NCBI GenBank assembly: GCA_002690215.1
Contig: NZDS01000182.1
Coordinates: 1-34,270 of the forward strand
DNA length: 34,270 bases
From: Rhodospirillaceae bacterium
GTDB lineage: Bacteria > Pseudomonadota > Alphaproteobacteria > UBA2966
Direction: 5' to 3'
Shown: positions 26,615 to 34,124 of the stretch, in pieces
How positions within the stretch are numbered: position 1 is the stretch's first letter
Layout: every line of letters begins with the position of its first letter
Program-made: the position numbers and the translations under genes
The notes under the pieces: model-generated
The model's database searches: none
What the model was told of the DNA's origin: nothing
Seen by the model: only the letters and a program-made list of their open reading frames with translations

Positions 26615-28546
26615 GTGATCCGACTGGGCGTATTTCGTGCCAGCTTGTGGTTTTCCGTCGGCGTACGGCGCCGGCCGACAGGTGCGCTCGGCTGGTTTTT
26701 CACCACCGTTTCGGTAGCCATCGCCGTTTTCGTCATCACCGCGGCGACGTTTATCATCATTGGCCCCTGGACGCTGGGCATGCTGTTCACCTGCGGCATG
26801 ATGACCATTGGTTTTCTAACCGTCGGCGCCTTCGAAAATTCCGATCCCGACCGGCCGAGTCCGCTCGATTGGCTGCTCAGTGGCGTCGCCTTGGCCTCGG
26901 GCATCTATTTCAGCCTGCAAGCCGGCGTGGTCGAAGAGCGCATCTCGCTGCTCGATGAGTTGACCGCCTGGGATCTTGTTTTCTCTACAGCGGTGCTGCT
27001 CCTGGCCATCGAGGTGACCCGGCGCACTACCGGTCTCGGGCTGACCATGGTGGCGCTGCTGTTCATCGCCTACAACTTCTGGGGCCACCTGCTGTCCGGG
27101 GTGCTGCAGCACGGCCTGATCGGCTACGAACATTTCGCCGACATCATGATGTTCACCACGGACGGCATTTTCGGGCTGCCCATTCGGGTGGCAGCCACCT
27201 ATGCCTTCCTGTTCGTGCTCTTCGGCACCACCTTGCAAGCCACCGGCGGGGGCGACTTCTTCTTTGACTTCGCGGCCTCCATCAGCGGCCGCCATCCCGG
27301 CGGGCCGGCCAAGGTGGCGGTGGTGTCGTCGGGGCTCTACGGCATGGTTTCGGGCAGTCCTACCTCGGACGTGGTGACGACGGGATCGATAACCATCCCC
27401 ATCATGCGCAAGCTCGGCTACAAGCGGGCGCTGGCAGGCGCCGTCGAGGTCGCCGCATCGACCGGCGGTAGCGTGGTGCCCCCGGTGATGGGCTCGGCCG
27501 CCTTCATCATGGCCGAATACACCGGTATCGAATACCAGGACATCGCCATCGCCGCGATCGTGCCGGCGCTGCTCTATTACGTCTGCGTCTATTCCCAGGT
27601 TCACTTCCGGTCGCTCAAGATGGGATTGCGGCCGTTGGACGACGACCAAATACCGCCTTTCGTTGAGACCATGAAACAGGGTGGCCTGTTCTTCGTGCCG
27701 CTGGTGGCCATCACTGTGGCGCTGTTCAACGGCTACACGCCCACCATGGTCGCAGTCTTCGGCACCATCGCCGTGCTGGCGGTGGCGATGCTGAAGTCCA
27801 AAACCCGCATCGGTCCCGTCACCATGATCAAAGTCTTGGCCGAAACCTGCTACCGCATGGTGCCGGTGGCAGGGGCCTGCGCCGCTGCGGGATTGATCAT
27901 CGGCGGTATCACGATGACCGGCCTGGCGGCCAAGTTCGCCCACGTCATCTATCTCATAACCGAGGCCCAGCTCTTCAGCTCGCTGCTCCTGGCGGCGGCC
28001 CTGACCATCGTGCTGGGGCTGGGCATGCCGACGCCCAGCGCCTACATCCTGGCCGGCGTGCTGATGGGGCCGCTGTTGGACGATCTGGGCGTGCCCATAC
28101 TGGCGGCCCACATGTTCCTGCTCTACTACGCCGTGATGTCTGCCATCACGCCGCCGGTGGCCGTCGCTGCCTATGCTGCGGCTTCGATAGCCGAGGACAA
28201 TCCGCTGCACATTGCCGTTTTGTCCGTGCGCCTGGCGCTGGCTGCCTTCGTGGTGCCGTTCGGCTTCATCTACCGGCCGGAAATCCTGCTCGTGGGGGCG
28301 CCGCTCGGCATCCTCGGCGCCACTTTGTCGGCGGTTCTCGGTGTCTTTCTGTTGGCTCTGGCGGTCGAGGGCTATTGGCGTGGTGAGCTGCGAAGTTGGC
28401 AACGCCTGCTGTTGGCCGCGGCCGGTCTTTCGATGTTCGCCTCGTCGCTGCCGATCACGCTCGTCGGCCTGGCCGTGGCGGCACTGCTGTGGTTGGCAAC
28501 GCCGGGGATGAGAAAGCCGCGGCCCCACCCCGAGGGCGCAGAATGA
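26615..28546 (+). CDS. TRAP transporter fused permease (DctQM type)
   Basis: This 643-residue membrane protein combines the small (4-helix) and large (12-helix) TRAP subunits, as usual for TAXI systems. Family segments include HGLIGYEHFADIMMFTTDGI, KVAVVSSGLYGMVSGSPTSDVVTTG, STGGSVVPPVMGSAAFIMAE, GLGMPTPSAYILAGVL and MSAITPPVAVAAYAA. The start is a GTG at 26615 preceded by a GGGGA-type site. The stop overlaps the next gene by ATGA, tying transport to the downstream enzymes. It drives uptake with a sodium gradient. Confidence 0.93.
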   Translation: MIRLGVFRASLWFSVGVRRRPTGALGWFFTTVSVAIAVFVITAATFIIIGPWTLGMLFTCGMMTIGFLTVGAFENSDPDRPSPLDWLLSGVALASGIYFSLQAGVVEERISLLDELTAWDLVFSTAVLLLAIEVTRRTTGLGLTMVALLFIAYNFWGHLLSGVLQHGLIGYEHFADIMMFTTDGIFGLPIRVAATYAFLFVLFGTTLQATGGGDFFFDFAASISGRHPGGPAKVAVVSSGLYGMVSGSPTSDVVTTGSITIPIMRKLGYKRALAGAVEVAASTGGSVVPPVMGSAAFIMAEYTGIEYQDIAIAAIVPALLYYVCVYSQVHFRSLKMGLRPLDDDQIPPFVETMKQGGLFFVPLVAITVALFNGYTPTMVAVFGTIAVLAVAMLKSKTRIGPVTMIKVLAETCYRMVPVAGACAAAGLIIGGITMTGLAAKFAHVIYLITEAQLFSSLLLAAALTIVLGLGMPTPSAYILAGVLMGPLLDDLGVPILAAHMFLLYYAVMSAITPPVAVAAYAAASIAEDNPLHIAVLSVRLALAAFVVPFGFIYRPEILLVGAPLGILGATLSAVLGVFLLALAVEGYWRGELRSWQRLLLAAAGLSMFASSLPITLVGLAVAALLWLATPGMRKPRPHPEGAE

Positions 28547-29532
28547 GTCTCGAAATAAGCGTTTGCAGCGGTGATTACGACCGCATCCAGGCCCTCAAGT
28601 CGGGCACCGTGGCGATCGAGGGCTGCACCCTTTCCTACCGCAACCACCACCCGGCCGAAACCTTCCGCCGGTTGTTCGACGATCACGAGTTCGACGTCGC
28701 CGAGATGTCGTTCTCGAGCTATCTGGTGGCGCTCGGCCAGGGGGGATTTCCCTATCGCGCTATCCCGGTCTTCCTGTCTCGGGTGTTTGCCCACGGCTCG
28801 ATCTACTTGGGGCCGCAAAGCACCATCAGCGAGCCCGGCGACCTCAAGGGCAAACGGGTGGGCGCACCCAACTACCACTTCACCCGCGGGCTCTGCGTGC
28901 GAGGCCTCCTGGCTGACGAATACGGAGTTGCACCAGGCGACATGCTTTGGCGCACCGGCGGCGTCGACAGTCCGGGCGGCCTCGGGTATTTGCCCATCAA
29001 GGCGCCGGCGAACGTGGAAATTGAGCCCATCGGCGCCGGTCAGACCCTGTCCGCCCTGCTGCTGGCGGGCGAGATCGACGCCATCGTCAGCTATCGCGAC
29101 CCGGACATTTTCAGCCAGCGCCGGCCCGGTGTCAGGCGCCTCTTTGCCGACTTCCGGCCGCTCGAGAAGGCCTATTTCCAGAAGACCGGTATCTTCCCCA
29201 TCATGCACGTCGTGGGCATCCGCGAGACCTTGCTGGTGGCCTACCCCTGGCTGGCCGGGGCGGTCTACCGGGGCTTTGCAGAGGCCAAGGCCCTGGCCCT
29301 GCCGCGGCTCGTCGACCTCGACGCCTTGGCCGTCATGCTGCCCTGGCTGGTGGCCGAGGCCGAGGCTACGATCGAGCTGATGGGGGCGGACTATTGGCCC
29401 TACGGTGTGGCGCCCAACCGTGCCACCCTGGAGGCCCAGACGCTGTGGTCCTTTGAGCAGGGATTGACGCCGCGGCGCTATGCGCCCGAAGAGATCTTCA
29501 CAGCGATGGAGCCAGAGATGGAGGCCCGATGA
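28543..29532 (+). CDS. 4,5-dihydroxyphthalate decarboxylase-like protein, copy 1
   Basis: This 329-residue protein has the periplasmic-binding-protein fold seen in 4,5-dihydroxyphthalate decarboxylase (Pht5) and related proteins, but no signal peptide, so it should act in the cytoplasm. Conserved segments are FDVAEMSFSSYL, AIPVFLSRVFAHGSIY, LKGKRVGAPNYHFT, RRLFADFRPLE, KTGIFPIMHVV and a YWPYGVAPNR ending. The ATG at 28543 overlaps the permease stop (ATGA), and the next gene overlaps its own stop in the same way. Many proteins annotated this way are uncharacterised. A decarboxylase or ligand-binding role on an aromatic acid is plausible but not proven. Confidence 0.83.
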   Translation: MSLEISVCSGDYDRIQALKSGTVAIEGCTLSYRNHHPAETFRRLFDDHEFDVAEMSFSSYLVALGQGGFPYRAIPVFLSRVFAHGSIYLGPQSTISEPGDLKGKRVGAPNYHFTRGLCVRGLLADEYGVAPGDMLWRTGGVDSPGGLGYLPIKAPANVEIEPIGAGQTLSALLLAGEIDAIVSYRDPDIFSQRRPGVRRLFADFRPLEKAYFQKTGIFPIMHVVGIRETLLVAYPWLAGAVYRGFAEAKALALPRLVDLDALAVMLPWLVAEAEATIELMGADYWPYGVAPNRATLEAQTLWSFEQGLTPRRYAPEEIFTAMEPEMEAR

Positions 29533-30530
29533 GCATTCCCGGCAATCCCGTCCACTTGTCCCTGGCGACCGACGACTATGACCACATCCGCGACCTGGCC
29601 GCTGGCCTGGTGCGCGCCGAGGGCATCGAGATCACGCATTTGCGGCTTTCGGTCGAGGAAATCTTTTATCGTTTCACGGCCTACGGCGAATGGGAGGTAT
29701 CAGAGTATTCCTTCGCCAAGTATGTCTCGCGCCGCGCCCAGGGCGACAATAGCATCACGGCGATTCCGGTCTTTCCCTCGCGGGTCTTCCGGCTCTCCTC
29801 GATCTACGTTCGAGATGACGATCAGATTACCAGCTTGCAGGATCTCTCGGGCCGCCGGGTGGGCGTGCCCGAGTGGTCGGTGACGGCCGGCGTCTATGCC
29901 CGGGGCTATCTCCAACACGAAGCCGGCGTGGCGCTATCAGAGATCGACTGGGTTCAGGCCGGCATGAACGAGCCCGGCCGCGAGGAAAAGGCCTCGCTTT
30001 CCCTGCCTGACGGTCTGCGCTACAGCCAGGTCGGCGACCGCTCACTCACCGAGATGCTGCTGGCCGGCGATATCGACGCCATGATCGTGCCCCGGCCGCC
30101 GGCCCACTTCGCCAGCGGCCAGCCCGGCATACGCCGCCTCTTTGCGGACTTTCGCTCGGCCGAGGAGGCGCACTACCGCAAGAGCGGCATCTTTCCCATC
30201 ATGCACACCATCGCCATCCGATCGGCCGTGCTCGAACGCCACCCCTGGATTGCCGTGAACCTGATGAACGCCTTCGAGGAGGCCAAGCGGCGCAGTCTGG
30301 CTCGCGCTCTCGATGCCACCATGTCGCACTATCCTGTACCCTGGGGGTTCGATGATGCGGCCCGGGCCCAGGCGCTTTTCGGCGCCGATATCTGGCCCTA
30401 CGGCATCGAGGCCAACCGTCCGACCCTCGAGGCCTTTTTGCAATACGCCCATGAACAAGGTCTCGCCCCCAATCTGCTGGCCGTCGAAGACCTTTTCCCC
30501 GCCTCGGTGCAACGCACCCATGTCGTATGA
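29529..30530 (+). CDS. 4,5-dihydroxyphthalate decarboxylase-like protein, copy 2
   Basis: This 333-residue paralogue of the preceding protein shares the same order of motifs: WEVSEYSFAKYV, AIPVFPSRVFRLSSIY, LSGRRVGVPEWSVTAGVYARG, RRLFADFRSAEE, KSGIFPIMHTIAI and IWPYGIEANR. There is again no signal peptide. The two copies are clearly diverged outside these motifs, so this is an old duplication. They may form a heteromer or act on successive substrates. The start overlaps the first copy by ATGA. The class II aldolase gene follows after 12 bases. Confidence 0.84.
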   Translation: MSIPGNPVHLSLATDDYDHIRDLAAGLVRAEGIEITHLRLSVEEIFYRFTAYGEWEVSEYSFAKYVSRRAQGDNSITAIPVFPSRVFRLSSIYVRDDDQITSLQDLSGRRVGVPEWSVTAGVYARGYLQHEAGVALSEIDWVQAGMNEPGREEKASLSLPDGLRYSQVGDRSLTEMLLAGDIDAMIVPRPPAHFASGQPGIRRLFADFRSAEEAHYRKSGIFPIMHTIAIRSAVLERHPWIAVNLMNAFEEAKRRSLARALDATMSHYPVPWGFDDAARAQALFGADIWPYGIEANRPTLEAFLQYAHEQGLAPNLLAVEDLFPASVQRTHVV

Positions 30531-30542
30531 CCGGAGAGCAAA

Positions 30543-31334
30543 ATGTCCGACCTTGACCTCAGCCCGAGTCTTGCCAAGGAACTGGAAACCCTGGCGCTGG
30601 CTTGCCGCGTCCTGGCCATGGAGGGCCATGACGACGTGTCGCTGGGGCACCTGTCGCTGCGCGATCCCGAGGGCCGCGGCTTCTGGATGAAACGCTTCTT
30701 CCTCGGCCTCGACGAAATCATGGGGCCGGACGATTTCGTGCTCTTGGACTTCGAAGGCAACATCCTCGCAGGTCAGGGGGAGCGCCATTCGGAGTGGCCG
30801 ATCCACTCTGAGATCCTGTTGGCGCGGGACGACGTCAACGTGGTCGGTCACAGCCATCCCTTCCACGCCTGCCTCTTCGCCGCCACCCAGGAAGAACTGG
30901 CGGCCATCGGCCAGGAAGGCATTCATTTTGCAGGCAACACGCCCCACTACCGGGACACCTCGGATCTGATCGACACCAAACCCCTGGGCCAGGACCTGGC
31001 GGCGGCGCTGGGTGATGCCAAGGTCGTGTTCATGAAGAACCATGGCGTCACTTTTTGCGGTCCCAGCATCGCTGACGCCACCATCACTGGCATCTATGTT
31101 GAGAAGGCCTGCCGAGCCCAGCTCGTGCTCAACGGCTCGGGGCTGGAGTGGAACGTGCCTGAGCGCTCGGAGACCGACGGCAAGGCGGTCAATCTGGGTG
31201 CCATGGGTCTTTGGGCAAATTTCTTCGCCTACTACGTCCGCAAACTGTTGCGCCACGAAGGTGCGCCAGACGAGAGCGAGCGGCGTCGGGCTGAAACCAT
31301 GAGCTGGAAGCGGGGACAGCAGAATCTCAGCTAG
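30543..31334 (+). CDS. Class II aldolase/adducin-family protein
   Basis: This 263-residue cytoplasmic protein has the class II aldolase fold with zinc-site motifs HSEI, GHSHPFHA and the KNHGVTF strand. Members cleave sugar phosphates or decarboxylate: 3,4-dihydroxyphthalate decarboxylase is in this family. In an operon with UbiD and Pht5-like proteins, a decarboxylase or retro-aldol step on an aromatic breakdown intermediate is more likely than sugar metabolism. A GGAGAG ribosome binding site precedes the ATG. It is the last gene of the operon; no clear intrinsic terminator was found after it. Confidence 0.86.
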   Translation: MSDLDLSPSLAKELETLALACRVLAMEGHDDVSLGHLSLRDPEGRGFWMKRFFLGLDEIMGPDDFVLLDFEGNILAGQGERHSEWPIHSEILLARDDVNVVGHSHPFHACLFAATQEELAAIGQEGIHFAGNTPHYRDTSDLIDTKPLGQDLAAALGDAKVVFMKNHGVTFCGPSIADATITGIYVEKACRAQLVLNGSGLEWNVPERSETDGKAVNLGAMGLWANFFAYYVRKLLRHEGAPDESERRRAETMSWKRGQQNLS

Positions 31335-31482
31335 GGGACCGACCCAGCGGCGACGCCCCGATGTATGGCCGGCACCACCAGAAGGTAGACAGCGCCATCC
31401 AGGCCGCGCTAAAAAGCGGCTCCCGAGCGGCTTAGGTGACCAAACAGCTGGTCGGTTCCGACGTGGGGGCCGATCCGTTCCA

Positions 31483-31500
31483 GAAAAGTCTAGACTTTTC
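31483..31500. repeat. 18-bp perfect palindrome before tRNA-Ser
   Basis: GAAAAGTCTAGACTTTTC is self-complementary over 18 bases, centred on TCTAGA, and ends 8 bases before the tRNA 5' end. It could be a protein-binding site, for example for the integrase of the adjacent element, or a weak terminator of the upstream operon. Confidence 0.6.
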
Positions 31501-31508
31501 AATAGGTT

Positions 31509-31552
31509 GGAGGGGTGCCGGAGTGGTCGAATGGGGCGGTCTCGAAAACCGC
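31509..31552 (+). tRNA. tRNA-Ser(CGA), 5' half only
   Basis: The sequence starts as a serine tRNA: acceptor GGAGGGG, TG, the D arm with GTGGTCGAA, then anticodon stem GCGGT, loop CTCGAAA (anticodon CGA) and stem ACCGC. At 31553 the match ends. No variable arm, T arm or 3' acceptor strand follows; AT-rich DNA with an integrase gene takes its place. The tRNA gene is an insertion target and this is one junction. An intact copy would exist only if the element restores it at the other end. Confidence 0.75.
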
Positions 31553-31600
31553 ACACTACTGCGTAAGTATCTGTCTTTACACCATTATTTTAAGAACGTG

Positions 31601-31622
31601 ACCTACCAACAACCTACCAACT
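31601..31622 (+). repeat. Tandem repeat before the integrase gene
   Basis: ACCTACCAAC occurs twice, 11 bases apart (31601 and 31612), between the tRNA fragment and the integrase start. Short direct repeats here are typical of integrase arm-type binding sites. Confidence 0.4.
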
Positions 31623-31632
31623 AATATTCGGT

Positions 31633-32871
31633 ATGGTTAAACATTCTTCACCCCGGTCTAGACACACTCCTACTGAAATCCGCCAAATTCGGGGATTTCC
31701 CACAAGCCTTAAATTGTTCCGTATGCCAGCATCAAAATACTGGTATGTGAGAATGTATATACCGGGTGGTCCTTCCTCTGGTGTAAAAAAATCAACACGA
31801 TGCGAGCGAATACCGGATGCGGAGGAATTTGCTATTAATTGGTATGAGGAACGACTTTTAGAGAAAAGGGAATATAGGGAGTTAGGTGCTAACACCTTTG
31901 CCGCATACGCAGAAAAATTCCAAGAGCAACAAAAACGACTGATACGAAGAGGTGAGTTAGACGCTGGTATGCTCTACCAAGATGATTTGAAATTAGAAAA
32001 CGATTTGCTCCCCTACCTTGGGAAAAAACACATCAAGCAAATTGACTACAATACGATTGACGAATTTATTGATGAGCTACACAACGAACGGAACCTCGCA
32101 CAATCCACTCTCAAAAAATATGTGATACTTGTTCGCAAGGTGCTGAAGGAAGCAGAGAAGGGTGGTGTAATTGATTACATCCCTACCCTGCCAGTAGTTA
32201 AAAGAGTAGATAATCCGCGACCTTGGTTCAAACCAGACGAATACCAAAGGTTATTGGATGCGTGTAGAGATTTACGAGAAAACCCACCACCAGACACAGA
32301 TTTTAGCTGGGGCGAACTCTACGATTTCATCGTTTTTATGGTTCATTCGTTTTTACGACCAAGTGAATGGAAGCACCTTCAAAATAAGCATATTCGGTTT
32401 ATCCAAGATGATGGCATAGAACAACTGGTAATTTCTGTTCCCAATCCCAAAACAAAAAAAGCATCAGGGGGGATAGACAGCACAACCACCGAAGTCGCAG
32501 CAGATATTTACCGAAAGAGAATTCTAAAACGGAATGACAACCCAAATGCTTATCTATTTTTTGACTATCTAAAAAACAGAGAACGCACCGCCCCAGATAC
32601 GATTTCAAGGAAATTTAGATACTTGTGCGAACACGCAGGTTTGAATTGTGATGCTTATGGGCAAAAGCACACCACATATTCCTTGCGTCATTCTTCGTTG
32701 TGTTTCCAAATTCTAAAAACTGGTGGAAATGACCTTTTCGGTCTTGCGAAAAACGCACGAACATCGGTGATGATGCTGGAAAACTTTTACCTTCGCCATC
32801 TGTCTCCACAATTACCAGAATTCACCAAGCAATTAAGAACGAAACGAATTTTGGAGAGTGCTAACCCATAA
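31633..32871 (+). CDS. Tyrosine recombinase (site-specific integrase)
   Basis: This 412-residue phage-type integrase has an N-terminal arm-binding region, a core-binding SAM-like helical domain (about 90-190) and a catalytic domain (about 195-400). Catalytic residues visible are the first Arg in FLRPSEW, the YSLRHSSL box (Arg and His) and the nucleophile Tyr in ENFYLRHL near residue 389. It lies 80 bases after the truncated tRNA-Ser and points away from it, so it should catalyse insertion and excision of this element. No clear ribosome binding site precedes the ATG at 31633. A terminator follows. Confidence 0.92.
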   Translation: MVKHSSPRSRHTPTEIRQIRGFPTSLKLFRMPASKYWYVRMYIPGGPSSGVKKSTRCERIPDAEEFAINWYEERLLEKREYRELGANTFAAYAEKFQEQQKRLIRRGELDAGMLYQDDLKLENDLLPYLGKKHIKQIDYNTIDEFIDELHNERNLAQSTLKKYVILVRKVLKEAEKGGVIDYIPTLPVVKRVDNPRPWFKPDEYQRLLDACRDLRENPPPDTDFSWGELYDFIVFMVHSFLRPSEWKHLQNKHIRFIQDDGIEQLVISVPNPKTKKASGGIDSTTTEVAADIYRKRILKRNDNPNAYLFFDYLKNRERTAPDTISRKFRYLCEHAGLNCDAYGQKHTTYSLRHSSLCFQILKTGGNDLFGLAKNARTSVMMLENFYLRHLSPQLPEFTKQLRTKRILESANP

Positions 32872-32988
32872 TCAAATAATCACTCACTACCCCAAGGCTC
32901 CCCACATTTGAGCAGAAACATCATTCCCCTGAGAATGATTTTTTTTGACTATTCCTAACAAAAGTGAGTTTTGTGTGATTATTTGATT
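32870..32988. repeat. 14-bp inverted repeat flanking the integrase terminator
   Basis: AATCAAATAATCAC at 32870-32883 is repeated in inverted form at 32975-32988. The arms begin at the end of the integrase gene and enclose its terminator. They may be regulator-binding sites or a large stem. Confidence 0.5.
32920..32946 (+). terminator. Intrinsic terminator after the integrase
   Basis: A 7-bp stem ATCATTC/GAATGAT (32920-32926 and 32933-32939) with a 6-base loop is followed by a T-run. It ends integrase transcription before the next gene. Confidence 0.8.
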
Positions 32989-33011
32989 GTTTCCAAAAAT
33001 CTATTTGTATA
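32983..33011 (+). promoter_or_regulatory. Candidate promoter of the 33065 gene
   Basis: TTGATT (32983-32988) and TGTATA (33006-33011) are 17 bases apart. The right arm of the 14-bp inverted repeat overlaps the -35 element, so a repressor could act here. Both hexamers are imperfect. Confidence 0.4.
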
Positions 33012-33064
33012 AATAGTCATACGAAATACACACATTCGTCATATTCACAACATAAGGAGAAAAT

Positions 33065-33412
33065 ATGAAACAGGATTATGAATTATCACTATTCAGTAAA
33101 GCGATGGATATACTTGTCTCATCATCACAATTAAAATTTGACCCATTCCATAAGAATGTATTTGTAAGTTCCATAGGAATTTTAGGCTACGGAACAATTG
33201 GCGATTTTAACCGACTTGCTGGTGCTATGAATTTTATAGGATTGAGAACCAAGACAGGCAAATACATTACTGGTGATAATCTAAAAAAGATTAAGCAAAA
33301 CCTTACACTAAAATATGGTGAAGATTTTGTTGTAGATATTGTAGATTGGGAACAGGTCAGTAATCCATACCTACCAAAAAGACAAAGGGAAACTACTGAA
33401 AATTATTACTGA
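33065..33412 (+). CDS. Hypothetical phage-type protein
   Basis: This 115-residue soluble protein has an AAGGAG ribosome binding site 7 bases before the ATG, which makes translation likely. The centre (LAGAMNFIGLRTKTGKYIT followed by LKKIKQN) resembles the short helix-turn-helix pattern of resolvase C-terminal or phage DNA-binding proteins, where a helix precedes G-[IL]-x-T-K-x-G-K. That similarity is weak. It may be a small DNA-binding regulator of the element. Composition is Lys/Asn/Ile-rich as in the integrase. Confidence 0.6.
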   Translation: MKQDYELSLFSKAMDILVSSSQLKFDPFHKNVFVSSIGILGYGTIGDFNRLAGAMNFIGLRTKTGKYITGDNLKKIKQNLTLKYGEDFVVDIVDWEQVSNPYLPKRQRETTENYY

Positions 33413-33522
33413 AAATTGTTTTCACCCAAAATAGGGGTTTATTTGATATATAGCATGCTGACTACACATAAAGAATTGAATACCCTATTTTACTCCATTC
33501 ATTAGGAACAGGAGATAGAATA

Positions 33523-33900
33523 ATGGATTTCAATTATCCTTTTAATAATAATCTTCATAAGCAACTATACGAAAAATGGAACCAGAATTCATTTCAATCA
33601 AATTCCTATGAGCCAGGAGAAGAACCAGAAGAGTGCTCACCATTAGATTGTATGTGTGGAATTTATGATAATACATACGACAATTATTTCTATTCACACA
33701 AACAGAACCCAGCACAACAATACTTTGCTTGGATACATCTGTGGAAACAACTTCATTTGGAAATCCACCAATCTTGTAAAGAATTGGGAACAGCAACTCA
33801 CACAGATGAATATGTAAGAGGATATTTGGATGCTGTGTCTTATGAGCATCCCATAAATAGGATTACGATGGAAGAGGATATGAAAATTAGTAATGAGTGA
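33523..33900 (+). CDS. Hypothetical phage-type protein
   Basis: This 125-residue acidic protein is rich in Asn, Tyr and Glu, with an AGGAGAT ribosome binding site before the ATG. It contains a Cys pair in DCMCG and a helical stretch (WIHLWKQLHLEIHQSCKEL) but no recognised domain. It follows the previous small gene by 110 bases on the same strand. No function can be assigned. Confidence 0.55.
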   Translation: MDFNYPFNNNLHKQLYEKWNQNSFQSNSYEPGEEPEECSPLDCMCGIYDNTYDNYFYSHKQNPAQQYFAWIHLWKQLHLEIHQSCKELGTATHTDEYVRGYLDAVSYEHPINRITMEEDMKISNE

Positions 33901-34019
33901 TGAGTATTTTGGTGGTGAATTTTTTATATGGGGTTGAGCCTCGAACAAATGTTTCTCCTTTGCGTTAATTCAAACACAACACTGCTTTGCCCCCCTCTTC
34001 CATCAAAACCATCTGCCAG

Positions 34020-34094
34020 AACCCCCAGGATTGTCTCACAGACGCATTACAGGGTGCTCTGGGGGTTGCCTACCAGAGGACACGAAACCCTCTG
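34020..34094 (+). other. Structured intergenic region
   Basis: A 9-bp stem AACCCCCAG/CTGGGGGTT (34020-34028 with 34059-34067) encloses 30 bases, and a 6-bp stem CAGAGG/CCTCTG (34074-34079 with 34089-34094) follows. There is no T-run. It is GC-richer than the surrounding element DNA and lies just upstream of the last gene. It could be a regulatory RNA element or a protein-binding site. Confidence 0.35.
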
Positions 34095-34124
34095 TAATCG
34101 CATTTGAGGGGGACTGGCAAGGAA

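Noticed and set aside
26816-28528. 570-codon minus-strand frame opposite the TRAP permease
   Set aside because: His/Gln/Arg-rich translation typical of an antisense shadow; the plus-strand permease is certain.
30042-31556. Long minus-strand frame opposite the class II aldolase and tRNA fragment
   Set aside because: It spans two real genes and the tRNA in antisense and shows no recognisable protein pattern.
33893-33937. 14-codon frame overlapping the end of the 33523 gene (ATGAGTGATG start)
   Set aside because: Too short to support as a gene; no conservation can be judged here.
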